Source of the DNA: an uncultured Allosphingosinicella sp.
GTDB taxonomy: Bacteria > Pseudomonadota > Alphaproteobacteria > Sphingomonadales > Sphingomonadaceae
Length of the DNA stretch: 64,000 nucleotides
Direction: 5' to 3'
Assembly: GCA_934539295.1 (NCBI GenBank)
Contig: CAKTCN010000013.1
Coordinates: 14,219-78,218 of the forward strand
Positions 48,912 to 58,293 of the stretch are shown piece by piece. A program made the translations under genes and the position numbers. A model generated the notes under the pieces. That model saw only the letters and a program-made list of their open reading frames with translations. It did no database searches and was not told the DNA's origin. Numbering within the stretch: position 1 is the stretch's first letter; each line of letters starts with the position of its first letter.

Positions 48912-49185
48912 GCATGTCTGGGGTTGTCGCACCGGGTAGCAGCATTTGTTCCTGTCACACCGGACCTGATCCGAAGTTCCGCTTCTTACATCCGCTTACG
49001 ACCCAATTGTTGTCACTCTCCATTAGCCCTCGACCGCGAAAGCGGGAGAGGGCTAAACCTCAACGTCCGTTTCCGACCACAAGCAGACATGAGCAGTAGC
49101 GTGCACCAGATGTGGATGCCCCCTCCACCTCGCCTTTTTTAAGGCTAGTGTGCCCGATGCCGATCCTGCCTGAAGCCGCGGCCGA
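48912..49185. other. Non-coding stretch with repeat remnants
   Basis: Holds a degenerate repeat (about 48957-48990, ACCGGACCTGATCCGAAG then CCGCTT) like that near 10699, and an imperfect stem TTAGCCCTC/GAGGGCTAA (49024-49056) around GACCGCGAAAGCGGGA. No gene seen. Confidence 0.45.
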
Positions 49186-49437
49186 TCAGGGCTGCTTGCA
49201 CTTGCGGTAATCGGGTGCGTCGCCGCTCTTCTCGGCACGCCGATCGGCCTTGCCGATACATTCCTCATATTCGCGCAATGCACGCCCGCGCTTCTGGTCG
49301 GCCTCCGACTGGCTGGTGGTGAGCACGTCCACCGTCTTGGACGCGGCCTTCACCGGCAGGGTGACGACATCGACCGCCGTCTTGGCGATGCAGCCGGGCA
49401 GCAGCAGCGCGGCGGGGGCGAGGAACAGGATACGCAT
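49186..49437 (-). CDS. Small lipoprotein
   Basis: 83 residues. The lipoprotein signal MRILFLAPAALLLPGC has an LPGC lipobox, followed by an amphipathic stretch (AVDVVTLPVKAASKTVDVLT) and a charged helix (ADQKRGRALREYEECIGKAD) with two further cysteines. Anchored to a membrane facing the periplasm; function unknown. ATG 49437 is preferred to the GTG at 49443. Confidence 0.75.
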   Translation of the reverse strand: MRILFLAPAALLLPGCIAKTAVDVVTLPVKAASKTVDVLTTSQSEADQKRGRALREYEECIGKADRRAEKSGDAPDYRKCKQP

Positions 49438-49514
49438 CAACACAGGCCCTTTCGCTAAGGCACTGACAAGGTGGCAGCTTTGGTTGCGGGGCGCAACTTT
49501 GCTACAGGGGGGGT

Positions 49515-50096
49515 ATGCAAGAGACCATGACGCTGGAGCCCTGCACCCTCGATGGTCGCGACTTCGTCCTGGAGCCGTTGACCCCGGCGCACGAGGCCGA
49601 GATGCAGGCCATGCTCGACTGCGACCATGACCATTGGAAGATCCTCTACTCGAACGGCGCGGGCGAGGGTTTTGCGACTTACTGGCAGGGGCTGACGGCT
49701 ACGCCCGGGCGCATCGCATTTGCGGCGCGCGACAAGGCGAGCGGACGGCTGGCCGGCACCTCCGGCTACATCCATATCGATCCGCATCATCGATCGCTGG
49801 AAGTGGGCGGCACCTGGTACCATCCCGACTTTCGCGGCACCCGCCTCAACCCCGAGGCCAAGTATCTGCTGCTGGGTCACGCCTTCGGTGCGGGTGCGTT
49901 GCGGGCCTGGTTCCAGGTCGACGCCCGCAACGCGCGCAGTCAGGCGGCGATGCGCAAGCTCGGCGCGACCGAGGAAGGCATCGCGAGGCGGCACATGGTG
50001 ACGTGGACCGGCCACAAGCGCGATTCGGTCATCTTCTCTATCCTCGACGATGAATGGCCGGCGGTGCAGGCGCGGCTGGAGGCGCGGCTCCGCTGA
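49515..50096 (+). CDS. GNAT acetyltransferase, RimJ/RimL-like
   Basis: 193 residues. It shows the GNAT pattern of ribosomal-protein-type N-acetyltransferases: LEVGGTWYHPDFRGTRLNPEAK (acetyl-CoA region), then the NARSQAAMRKLGATEEG motif common to the RimJ/RimL group. The acceptor is unknown. AGGGGGG precedes the ATG. Co-oriented with PAP2 34 bases downstream. Confidence 0.88.
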   Translation: MQETMTLEPCTLDGRDFVLEPLTPAHEAEMQAMLDCDHDHWKILYSNGAGEGFATYWQGLTATPGRIAFAARDKASGRLAGTSGYIHIDPHHRSLEVGGTWYHPDFRGTRLNPEAKYLLLGHAFGAGALRAWFQVDARNARSQAAMRKLGATEEGIARRHMVTWTGHKRDSVIFSILDDEWPAVQARLEARLR

Positions 50097-50130
50097 CGGA
50101 AAAAAGTGCGAAGCCGGCCGTTAAGGCGGC

Positions 50131-50760
50131 ATGAGCAAGAAGAGCAAGAAAGCGAAAAGGCTGGCCGAAGCCGTGATCGAAGGCGACGGCAAGGTGATCG
50201 AGGCGCTGGAGCCTTACGCGCAGACCCGCCTCATGAAGGCGGTCGGCTTCCTGTCCGAGGTGGGTGACCAGCCGCCGATGCGGGCGATCTGCGTGGGGGC
50301 GATTGCCGCCGGCGCGGCCGCGGGGTCGCCGCGGTTGGTGCGCACGGGGGTCAGAATGCTGGCGGCCCATACGCTCGCGACCTGGGCCAAGGACTTCGTG
50401 AAGCTGCGCGTGGATCGCACGCGCCCCCGCACCGACAAGGATCACAAGCCGCGTCCCGGCAAGGGCACGCACAAGGAAGTGACCAGCTTCCCGTCCGGCC
50501 ACACTGCCGGTGCCGTAGCGGTGGCGCGCGCTTTCGCCCGCGACTTTCCCGAATATCGGACCGCCGCCTATCTTGGTGCAGGTGCCGTATCGTTGGTGCA
50601 GGTGCCGCGCTGCGCCCACTATCCAACCGATATCGGTGCAGGCGCGGTGATCGGGCTGGTGGCGGAAGGCGCGCTGGCCGCGGCAACCGACGCCATCGGC
50701 CGTTCCGTCGAGAATGTCGGCAACGTCCCGGTGTTCGACACAGGGACGCCGAAGCCCTAG
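50131..50760 (+). CDS. PAP2 family phosphatase
   Basis: 209 residues. The three acid-phosphatase motifs are present: KLRVDRTRP (KxxxxxxRP), FPSGHTAG (PSGH) and RCAHYPTD (RxxHxxxD, slightly shortened from SRxxxxxHxxxD). Membrane segments are weak, so it may be a loosely membrane-associated lipid or pyrophosphate phosphatase. A GGAAA-N16-CGTT sequence (50098-50122) just before it resembles an EcfG site, but is too close to the ATG to be convincing. Confidence 0.85.
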   Translation: MSKKSKKAKRLAEAVIEGDGKVIEALEPYAQTRLMKAVGFLSEVGDQPPMRAICVGAIAAGAAAGSPRLVRTGVRMLAAHTLATWAKDFVKLRVDRTRPRTDKDHKPRPGKGTHKEVTSFPSGHTAGAVAVARAFARDFPEYRTAAYLGAGAVSLVQVPRCAHYPTDIGAGAVIGLVAEGALAAATDAIGRSVENVGNVPVFDTGTPKP

Positions 50761-50798
50761 ATGCGAGGGGACGATCATTCCCCAGTTTAGGATCACAC

Positions 50799-52721
50799 GT
50801 GTCCAGGCTTCTCCTCGCTTCCGTTTCCGCCCTTTTTCTCGCCAGCTGCGCCAACGTGACGGAGGCGCCGCGCACCGTGTCCGCCGTGCCGATGTCCGCG
50901 CCCGTCCTGCTGAGTGAGGATGCGCGCGACGTGCATAGTTATGCACGTCCGGAGCAGGCGCGCGTGACCCATGTCGCGCTCGACCTTGCCGCCGATTTCG
51001 CCGCCAGGCGGATGGTTGGCACCGCGCAACTGGATGTGGTCACCAACGGTGATGCGGATGCGGTCGTGCTCGACACCAAGGGACTGGAGATAGACCGTAT
51101 CACCGATACGAACGGGCGCGCCCTGCCGTTCGCCCTGGGTGCTTCGGACGCAAATCTCGGCGCTCCGCTCACAGTGCAGTTAGGCGGCGCGCGCCGCATA
51201 ATCATTCATTACAAGAGCGCGCCCGATGCGGCGGCGCTGCAGTGGCTGGCGCCTGAACAGACCGCCGGCAAGCAGAAGCCCTTCCTGCTGAGCCAGGGAC
51301 AGGCCATCCTCAACCGCAGCTGGATTCCGACGCAGGACAGCCCCGGCATCCGCCAGACCTGGGAGGCGCGCATCGCGGTCCCGCAGGATCTGGTCGCCTT
51401 GATGAGCGGCGAGCGGCTGACGCCGGAGGGCGAGGCAGGACCGAACGGCACGCGCAGCTTCCGCTTCCGCATGGACAAGCCGGTTGCGCCCTACCTGATC
51501 GCCATCGCCGTGGGCGATATCGCCTTCCAGTCGCTCGGCACCCGCACCGGCGTTTATGCCGAGCCGTCGATGCTGGCCGCGTCCGCGCACGAACTTGCCG
51601 ACACGGAGAAGATGGTCGCCGCCGCAGAGGCGCTCTACGGTCCCTATCGCTGGGGGCGCTACGACATGATCGTGCTGCCGCCCTCCTTCCCGTTCGGCGG
51701 GATGGAAAATCCGACGCTCACCTTCCTCACGCCGACCATGATCGCGGGGGACCGCAGCCTCGTCAGCCTGATCGCGCACGAACTGGCGCACAGCTGGTCG
51801 GGCAATCTCGTCACCAATGCGACCTGGGCGGATTTCTGGCTGAACGAGGGCTTCACCTCCTATTTCGAGAACCGCATCATGGAATCGCTCTACGGGCGTG
51901 ACCGCGCGGTCATGGAGCAGGCTTTGTCCTGGGAAGACCTGCAGCGCGAGATTGCGGGGCTGGAAGGCGGGCTGGCATCGCCCGACACGCGCCTCCACAT
52001 CGACCTTGCCGGCCGCGACCCGGACGATGGCATGTCCGCCATCGCCTATGACAAGGGCGCCGCGTTCCTGCGCACCATCGAACGCGTGGTCGGGCGGGAG
52101 CGCTGGGACGCGTATCTGCGCTCCTATTTCGACCGCCATGCTTTCGAGCCTGCCGTCACCAGCCTGTTCCTGGCCGACATTCGCGAGCATCTGGTGCGCG
52201 GCGATGCGGAGCTTGAGCGGCAGCTGAAGCTCGACGAATGGGCGTATGCGACGGGCCTGCCGAACAATGTCCAGGCTCCAGTCGCGCCGCAATTCACCGC
52301 GATCGAAGCGGCGGCCGCGCGCTTCGCCGAAAGCGGCGCCACTGCCGGCCTCGACTACGACAGGTGGACCACGTCGGAGCGCGTGCGCTTCCTCGGCAGC
52401 CTGCCGCGCAGCCTGCCGGCGGATCGCCTCGCGGCGCTCGACCGTGCCTTCGCACTGTCGGACGTGCGCAACAGCGAGGTGCTGTTCGCATGGCTCCGGC
52501 TGGCGGTGGCCAATCGCTACCAGCCGGCCGTGCCTGCGCTGGAACGCTTCCTGACCTCCATGGGCCGGCGCAAGTTCGTCGCGCCCTTGTTCCAGGATCT
52601 GGTGGCGCAGGGCACGTGGGGACGGCCGATCGCCGATCGCATCTATGCCGCCGCCCGGCCCGGCTATCACAGCGTGACGCGCGGCACCGTCGATTCGCTG
52701 CTGGGCCGCACCCAGGACTAA
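50799..52721 (+). CDS. M1 family aminopeptidase lipoprotein
   Basis: 640 residues. N-terminal lipoprotein signal (MSRLLLASVSALFLASC, LASC lipobox). The zinc site is HELAH with a downstream Glu (H327, E328, H331, E350; HExxH-x18-E), and the exopeptidase motif FGGMENPTL precedes it. The C-terminal helical domain is of the leukotriene-A4-hydrolase type. It likely trims peptides in the periplasm. Start GTG at 50799 with AGGA. Confidence 0.93.
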   Translation: MSRLLLASVSALFLASCANVTEAPRTVSAVPMSAPVLLSEDARDVHSYARPEQARVTHVALDLAADFAARRMVGTAQLDVVTNGDADAVVLDTKGLEIDRITDTNGRALPFALGASDANLGAPLTVQLGGARRIIIHYKSAPDAAALQWLAPEQTAGKQKPFLLSQGQAILNRSWIPTQDSPGIRQTWEARIAVPQDLVALMSGERLTPEGEAGPNGTRSFRFRMDKPVAPYLIAIAVGDIAFQSLGTRTGVYAEPSMLAASAHELADTEKMVAAAEALYGPYRWGRYDMIVLPPSFPFGGMENPTLTFLTPTMIAGDRSLVSLIAHELAHSWSGNLVTNATWADFWLNEGFTSYFENRIMESLYGRDRAVMEQALSWEDLQREIAGLEGGLASPDTRLHIDLAGRDPDDGMSAIAYDKGAAFLRTIERVVGRERWDAYLRSYFDRHAFEPAVTSLFLADIREHLVRGDAELERQLKLDEWAYATGLPNNVQAPVAPQFTAIEAAAARFAESGATAGLDYDRWTTSERVRFLGSLPRSLPADRLAALDRAFALSDVRNSEVLFAWLRLAVANRYQPAVPALERFLTSMGRRKFVAPLFQDLVAQGTWGRPIADRIYAAARPGYHSVTRGTVDSLLGRTQD

Positions 52722-52911
52722 CGCCTTCCGTTAACCAGTATATGCACCACCTTTGCCCCATAACGGTGCAAAGGTAGTGAAAGTCATGCAGAACAATGAC
52801 TTGGCTTGCCCGTGTATTCGTGGGTGATCGGCATCTGCACGCCTCCTGTTTAACCTGCCATTTAGATGCGGGCGCTAGCCTGATGGCGGAAGAAGCAGAA
52901 AAGGTCGTCAC
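52722..52911. other. Intergenic region with an inverted repeat
   Basis: CACCTTTGC (52746-52754) and GCAAAGGTAGTG (52768-52779) form an 8-bp stem. It could terminate the aminopeptidase transcript or act as an operator for the GGDEF-EAL gene. No T-run. Confidence 0.35.
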
Positions 52912-55227
52912 ATGCCGGGCGAGTCGGCCGGTCCCGGCATGGACCGGAACCAGGAAGAAGACGTTTCGGCAGCCGCCCTGGGCGGTGAGGCCGCCAGCCG
53001 CCGGCTTGCGCACAGCTATCTGGTTCGCGGGCGATTGCGCACCCGTGCTCTGTTCGCCAGCCTGTTCGGCGTAACGCAGGTCGCCGCGGCCTTGCTAGTC
53101 GCCTCCGCGCTGCTGGGGCGGGTGGCGACCGGATCGGTCATCGCCTGGACGGCCCTCGTCGCCGCCGCGAACCTGTGGGTACATGGCCGCGCCGCGATGC
53201 AGCCGTCCGCATCCTCCCGCCAGGATGATCTGCGCGCGATGCTGGAGGCGCTGCTGCTCGGCATCTTCTGGATCGCGCTGCCGGCAGCCGCCTTCGCCGG
53301 CCAGCCGCTCGAAACCCGCGTGGTGCTTGCCGGCGCCACCATCGCGGTGATCGTCAGCGCCGTCGGCCTTGCATCCATGCCGGCCGCCACGCTTGCCTTC
53401 ATGAGCGTGGTGGTGCTCGGCTTCGGCGCCGCTCTGCTCAGCGCGATCGGCACGCTCAGCCCGCTCCTGATCGTCACCTTCGTCGGCATCGCCGTGGTGG
53501 CGATCTCCACCGTGGGGCGGATCAGCCGCTGGACGTTCGGACAGCTGAAGGACGATGCCGAAATCCGGGCGGAATCCGAATCAATCCGCCTGCTGCTGCG
53601 CGAATATGAGGATCGCGGCGTCGGGTGGTTGTGGCAGACCGACGCCGAGAACCGGATCGTGTATGTTTCGGCCCGCATGGGTGGCCTGCTGGGACGATCC
53701 GCCGACCGGCTGTCCGGCCAGTCGTTGCCGGCCGTTCTCGGAGGGGGCGCGCTCGGCGCGGCGTTGATCGAGCGCAAGGCGTTCGGCGACCTCGACATGG
53801 AAGTGCGCACGCGCGAGGGGATGCGCTGGATCCGCTTCGCCGGGGATCCGGTGCTCGACGGCGCTGGGATCTTCCAGGGTTTTCGCGGTGTCGGCCACGA
53901 CATCACGGAGGCGCGGCGCACGCAGGAACGGCTTACCCAGCTCGCCAACCTGGACGTGCTGTGCGGGGTGCCGAACCGTGGTCGCATGCGCCAGCTGATC
54001 GGCGATGCGCTCGCCGCATGCAGGCCGGAAGGGAAGCCTTGCGCGCTGATGTTCCTCGACCTGGACGGGTTCAAGCCGGTCAACGACCGCTTCGGTCATC
54101 CCAAAGGCGACCTTATCCTCAAGGACGTGGCGCAAAGGTTGCGCGCCGAGGTCGGGGATCGCGGCCAGGTCGGGCGAGTCGGCGGCGACGAGTTCGCCAT
54201 CATCCTGTGCGATGCCGGCGACCGCAGCGCGGTGGAGGCACTGGCGCAACGCCTCGTCCGGAGCCTTGCCGAGCCCTTCTACCTGGACAGGATGGAGGTC
54301 CGCATCGGCGCGTCGATCGGCTGCGCATTCGGTCCGACCGACGGCCGCACGATCGACGAGCTGATCCAGCGCGCCGATCTCGCTTTGTATCGTGCCAAGG
54401 CTGAAGGGCGCGGCACGTGCCGCTTCTTCGACGCCGGGCTGCAGCAGGAAGCGGACGGCAAGGTGCAGCTGGAGCGCGAATTGCGGCAGGGGCTGAAGAC
54501 CGGTCAGTTCCGGCTGCTCTACCAGCCGCTGATCGACGCAGCCTCGCAGCGGCTGGTCGGCTTCGAGGCGCTGATCCGCTGGCACCATCCGACGCGCGGC
54601 GTCGTGCCGCCCTGCGACTTCATCCCGCAGGCCGAGGAAAGCGGTCTGATCGTGCCGCTGGGCGAATGGGTGGTGCGCGAAGCATGCCGTGCACTCGCCC
54701 AGTGGGGGGAGGTCACGGTCGCCGTCAACGTCTCGCCGCGCCAGCTCGTCTCGCCGGCGCTACCGGGTGTGGTGCGCGATGCCCTGGCCAAATACCGGCT
54801 GGCGCCCAACCGGCTGGAGATGGAAGTGACCGAGTCGGTGTTCATGGCCGACAGTTCCGGCGCGCTCGAAGTATTGCGCCGGCTTCGCGCCATGGGCCTC
54901 GGCATCGCGCTCGACGATTTCGGCACCGGCTATTCCTCGCTCGGCTACCTGACCAAGGCCGTGTTCCATAAGCTCAAGATCGACTGCACGTTCGTCCGCG
55001 AAGCCGCCGAAAGCAGGGAAACGGTCGCCATCATCCAGTCCATCGTGGCGCTGGCACGCTCGTTCCGGATGATCGTGACGGCCGAAGGGGTGGAGACCGA
55101 GGAGGATTTCGCGCGCATGCGCGACCTCGGCTGCCACCAGGTGCAGGGCTACCATTTCGGCCGTCCGATGACGTTCGACGAGGCTTCCGAGCTGGTCAGC
55201 CGCGAACGCCAGGCAGCAACCGCCTGA
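52912..55227 (+). CDS. Membrane PAS-GGDEF-EAL cyclic-di-GMP protein
   Basis: 771 residues. Membrane segments occupy about 45-195, then a PAS domain (about 225-330, WLWQTDAENRIVYVSARMG), GGDEF (424-428, intact), and EAL (552-554, with EALIRWHHP). Both active-site motifs are intact, so it could make and break c-di-GMP. The inhibitory RxxD I-site before GGDEF is missing. GTP-binding DLDGFKPVND and the phosphodiesterase DDFGTGYSSL are present. Regulates surface behaviour such as adhesion; a monocistronic unit convergent with the antiporter gene. Confidence 0.93.
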   Translation: MPGESAGPGMDRNQEEDVSAAALGGEAASRRLAHSYLVRGRLRTRALFASLFGVTQVAAALLVASALLGRVATGSVIAWTALVAAANLWVHGRAAMQPSASSRQDDLRAMLEALLLGIFWIALPAAAFAGQPLETRVVLAGATIAVIVSAVGLASMPAATLAFMSVVVLGFGAALLSAIGTLSPLLIVTFVGIAVVAISTVGRISRWTFGQLKDDAEIRAESESIRLLLREYEDRGVGWLWQTDAENRIVYVSARMGGLLGRSADRLSGQSLPAVLGGGALGAALIERKAFGDLDMEVRTREGMRWIRFAGDPVLDGAGIFQGFRGVGHDITEARRTQERLTQLANLDVLCGVPNRGRMRQLIGDALAACRPEGKPCALMFLDLDGFKPVNDRFGHPKGDLILKDVAQRLRAEVGDRGQVGRVGGDEFAIILCDAGDRSAVEALAQRLVRSLAEPFYLDRMEVRIGASIGCAFGPTDGRTIDELIQRADLALYRAKAEGRGTCRFFDAGLQQEADGKVQLERELRQGLKTGQFRLLYQPLIDAASQRLVGFEALIRWHHPTRGVVPPCDFIPQAEESGLIVPLGEWVVREACRALAQWGEVTVAVNVSPRQLVSPALPGVVRDALAKYRLAPNRLEMEVTESVFMADSSGALEVLRRLRAMGLGIALDDFGTGYSSLGYLTKAVFHKLKIDCTFVREAAESRETVAIIQSIVALARSFRMIVTAEGVETEEDFARMRDLGCHQVQGYHFGRPMTFDEASELVSRERQAATA

Positions 55228-55231
55228 GCCT

Positions 55232-56593
55232 TCAGGCCGAGGCGAGCTTGCGGTCGATGGCGTCGAGTTCGCCCGTTTCGCGCGCCCTCTTGCCATAGAC
55301 CGCTTCGAACAGGGGCGTCGCCATCACCGTCGTCACGATCGCCATCAGCACCAGCATGGAGAAGAGCGTCGGGCCGATGATGCCCTTCTGCAGCCCGATA
55401 TTGATGATGATAAGCTCCATCAGACCGCGCGAGTTCATCAGCGCGCCGATGCCGAGCGCGGTGCGATTATCCTCACCCGACAATCGCGCGGCGGCATAAC
55501 AGGCGCCGAACTTGGCCAGAATGGACACAAAGAGGATGCCGAGTGCGATCAGCAGCAAAGCGGCCGAATTCACCATGTCCATTCGGGTGTTGAGGCCCGA
55601 ATAGGTGAAGAACATCGGCAGCAGCAGGACGACCGCCAGCGGCTCGACCTTGCGCTTCAACTCCTCCACGAACAGCCCGCGCGGCATGCACACGCCGATC
55701 AGGAAGCCGCCAAAGATGGCATGGATGCCGATCGCGTCCATCAGGAAGGCGGACAGGCAGAAGAGCAGCATGGTGATGGCAAGGACCTGCGTGCTCATCT
55801 CGCCCCGTGCCTCGACCGCGCGGCCGAGCGGGCTGAGCAGGCGGCGGCCCCATAGCAGCATGAAGCCGGTGTAGAGGATGGCGCCCACGATCGCGATCAC
55901 CGCCACGCCAGCGCCCGCCCCGAAGGTCGCGAGCACGACGGCAAGCACGCACCAGGATGTGGCATCGTCGAACGCCCCGGCGGTCAGCGTCAGCGTGCCG
56001 AGCGAAGAGTTGGCGAGCCCGCGCTCGTTGATGATCCGCGCCAGCATCGGAAAGGCGGTCAGCGCGATGCACGCGCCCATGAACAAGGAAGCGTTGAACT
56101 GGCTGATCCCGGCCGTGAACAGGCCGGGCACGGTGAGGAGGTAGGGCGTGATCGCGGCGGCGAGCAGGAAGGGCACGATCACCCCGGCCGCGGACACGGC
56201 GGCCGCGCTCCTTGCCTTGGACGCGAAATGGTCGAGCCGCAGCGTCAGGCCGACGATGAACATGTAGAGCCCGACGCCGAGCTGCGCGCCCACATAGAGG
56301 ACGTTTCGCGTCTCCTTCGGGAAGATGGCGTTCTGCAGGTCGGGAACGAGCAGGCCGAACAGGGAGGGGCCAAGGATCACGCCGGCCACCATCTCGCCCA
56401 CCACCTGCGGCTGTCCGAACAGCTTCTGCCCCAGCCAGCCGACCACCCGGCAGGCGAGGATGATGACGGCAAGCTGGAGGAAGAAGTGGATGCTGTAGTC
56501 GGCGGGCGTATAGCTCGTCGCCGCCTCGACCGCCGGGCCGTGCGCGTTCAGCACATCGGTAAGCGCAGTCCAGCCCTGGTCTATCAAACTCAT
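55232..56593 (-). CDS. Cation:proton antiporter, CPA2 family
   Basis: 453 residues with about 12 membrane segments (VAGVILGPSLFGLLVPD, MFIVGLTLRLDHF, GGFLIGVCMPRGLF and MNSRGLMELIIINIGLQ). Typical of KefB/NapA-like CPA2 transporters without the C-terminal RCK domain. Exchanges Na+ or K+ for protons across the inner membrane. An imperfect EcfG-like sequence in the divergent promoter region could also serve it. Confidence 0.92.
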   Translation of the reverse strand: MSLIDQGWTALTDVLNAHGPAVEAATSYTPADYSIHFFLQLAVIILACRVVGWLGQKLFGQPQVVGEMVAGVILGPSLFGLLVPDLQNAIFPKETRNVLYVGAQLGVGLYMFIVGLTLRLDHFASKARSAAAVSAAGVIVPFLLAAAITPYLLTVPGLFTAGISQFNASLFMGACIALTAFPMLARIINERGLANSSLGTLTLTAGAFDDATSWCVLAVVLATFGAGAGVAVIAIVGAILYTGFMLLWGRRLLSPLGRAVEARGEMSTQVLAITMLLFCLSAFLMDAIGIHAIFGGFLIGVCMPRGLFVEELKRKVEPLAVVLLLPMFFTYSGLNTRMDMVNSAALLLIALGILFVSILAKFGACYAAARLSGEDNRTALGIGALMNSRGLMELIIINIGLQKGIIGPTLFSMLVLMAIVTTVMATPLFEAVYGKRARETGELDAIDRKLASA

Positions 56594-56720
56594 CTCATTC
56601 TCCCCTTCGTTCCGGGCGGCTTCTGCGTGCCGTCATCGGATCCCTTAGGGGCGATCATATCATCTTGTTCGCCGACGCCAATGGCATCGCTGCGGGTCAC
56701 CGTCTGGACCTCTCGCCGCG

Positions 56721-56746
56721 GGAACCGAGCCGCAGATATATCGGTT
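56721..56746 (+). promoter_or_regulatory. EcfG-like promoter of the solute-binding/CDF pair
   Basis: GGAAC, 17 bases, GGTT; the ATG follows 26 bases later. The sequence is partly symmetric (GAACCGA ... TCGGTTC), so the minus strand reads AGAAC-N17-GGTT toward the antiporter. Confidence 0.5.
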
Positions 56747-56772
56747 CTGTTCCGAAACGATGGAGATGATGC

Positions 56773-57240
56773 ATGGACCAGGCCGGCTGTCATCGACGCA
56801 AGCGGGAACGTGCGATCTGGGCGCTTCCCCTGTTGTTTGCACTGATCGCCTGCGACGGCTTTCCGCGCGATACGGAGGATAGCTCGGCACGCATCGCAGC
56901 GGACGGAATGCGGGTGGGCTGGGTGTCGGGCGACGAAGCGCGGCCGGAACTGCGCGCACTGGTCGGCCGCCTCGACCAGGGGGCCGGCCGGCAGGCAGGG
57001 GTCCGCACCGGATCGGCCGAGGCGCTGCTGATGGGGTTGGAGGCCGGTGAGCTCGACCTGGTCGTCGGCCGGTTCGACGCGAAGAGCCCCTGGGCCAAGC
57101 GCGTCACCTTCAGCCAGCCCCTGCAAACTGCTCCGATTGCCGGGGAAGAGCTGCAGTCCGTCGCCGCCACGCGCAATGGCGAGCATGCCTGGGCGATGAC
57201 GGTGGACAAGGCAGTCGCGGCCACCGGGGGCCGGTCATGA
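56773..57240 (+). CDS. Solute-binding-like lipoprotein, half-size
   Basis: 155 residues. A lipoprotein signal (IWALPLLFALIAC, LIAC lipobox after a basic stretch) leads into a segment resembling the end of bacterial solute-binding proteins: GMRVGWVSGDEARPEL, AEALLMGLEAGELDLVVGRF and KRVTFSQPL. At about 130 mature residues it is roughly half a usual SBP, so a complete two-lobed domain is doubtful. It overlaps the CDF gene by four bases (ATGA) and is presumably coupled to it. Confidence 0.75.
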   Translation: MDQAGCHRRKRERAIWALPLLFALIACDGFPRDTEDSSARIAADGMRVGWVSGDEARPELRALVGRLDQGAGRQAGVRTGSAEALLMGLEAGELDLVVGRFDAKSPWAKRVTFSQPLQTAPIAGEELQSVAATRNGEHAWAMTVDKAVAATGGRS

Positions 57241-58154
57241 GCGAGCTTCCGCTGCCGCAGGAGGGTATCGACGATCTCGATCACGCCCGCCGTCTCGAAT
57301 GGTGGACGATCGGTTGGCTGCTCAGCATCATCATCGTGATGGGGTTCGCGACGGGAACCAGCCAGGCGATGAAGACCGCCTGGATCGAGGATTTCCTGAG
57401 CCTCGTTCCCGCGATCGTCTTCCTGATCGCGGCGAAGTTCGAGCGCAAGCCGCCGTCGAAGCGCTTTCCCTTCGGGTTCCAGCGGGTCAACAGCCTCGCC
57501 TTTCTGATCGCCGCCGTTTCGCTTTCCGCCTTCGGTGCGATGCTGCTGCTGGAAGCTGCGCGCACCCTGCTGATGGGGGAGCGTGTGACGATCGGCCTCG
57601 TCACGGTTTTCGGACACCAGATGTGGGCCGGATGGGTGATGATCGCGGCCTTGCTCTACAGCGTGGTACCGCCGGTGATCCTCGGTCGCCGCAAGATTCC
57701 GCTCGCGCGCCGGCTGCAAGACAAGGTGCTGCATACCGATGCCGAGATGAACAAGGCCGACTGGCAGACCGGGCTCGCCGGCATTGCAGGGATCGTCGGC
57801 GTGGGTTTCGGCCTCTGGTGGGCCGATGCCGCCGCTGCGGGCCTTATCTCGTTCAGCATCCTCAAGGACGGGATCACCGCCATGCGCTCGGCCACTGCCG
57901 AACTGATCGACGGCGTGCCGCGCTCGCTGGAAAGTAACGAGGTGGCCGAGGATGCCGTGGAGCTGCAACGCTCGCTCGAGCAGCGTTTTCCCGGTGCCGA
58001 GGTGCGGATGCGCGAAACCGGCCGCTACATACGCGCGGTAATCGATGGCGCCGAACCGGATGAAGCGGACGAGCCGCTGTGGCCGCGCCATGTCGATCGT
58101 CCGTGGCGCCTGCAGGAAGTGTCGTTCAAGTCCGACGGTCCGGAGCGGTCCTGA
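57237..58154 (+). CDS. Cation diffusion facilitator family transporter
   Basis: 305 residues, six membrane segments in the CDF layout with a cytoplasmic C-terminal domain (about 215-300). Where CDF members usually have DxxxD and HxxxD metal sites, I read AWIEDFLSLVP (second Asp not evident) and TDAEMNKADWQ (Met in place of His). If that alignment is right, the substrate or mechanism may differ from Zn/Fe efflux. Coupled to the preceding lipoprotein gene. Confidence 0.8.
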   Translation: MSELPLPQEGIDDLDHARRLEWWTIGWLLSIIIVMGFATGTSQAMKTAWIEDFLSLVPAIVFLIAAKFERKPPSKRFPFGFQRVNSLAFLIAAVSLSAFGAMLLLEAARTLLMGERVTIGLVTVFGHQMWAGWVMIAALLYSVVPPVILGRRKIPLARRLQDKVLHTDAEMNKADWQTGLAGIAGIVGVGFGLWWADAAAAGLISFSILKDGITAMRSATAELIDGVPRSLESNEVAEDAVELQRSLEQRFPGAEVRMRETGRYIRAVIDGAEPDEADEPLWPRHVDRPWRLQEVSFKSDGPERS

Positions 58155-58293
58155 GCCGCACGGCCGAGGTCCCGATGGTGGCGCCAGGTTCGGCTACATG
58201 GCCGGGAAGGCAATCGTGGGCGGCTGGCGAAAAGGGCCTCACCCTGCGTCGCGCATGAGCTAGAAAGAAGGCTCCTCCATCGAGTCCCTGCCC

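Noticed and set aside
50098..50122. EcfG promoter for the PAP2 gene (GGAAA-N16-CGTT)
   Set aside because: One mismatch in the strongest part and only 8 bases to the ATG, leaving almost no leader.
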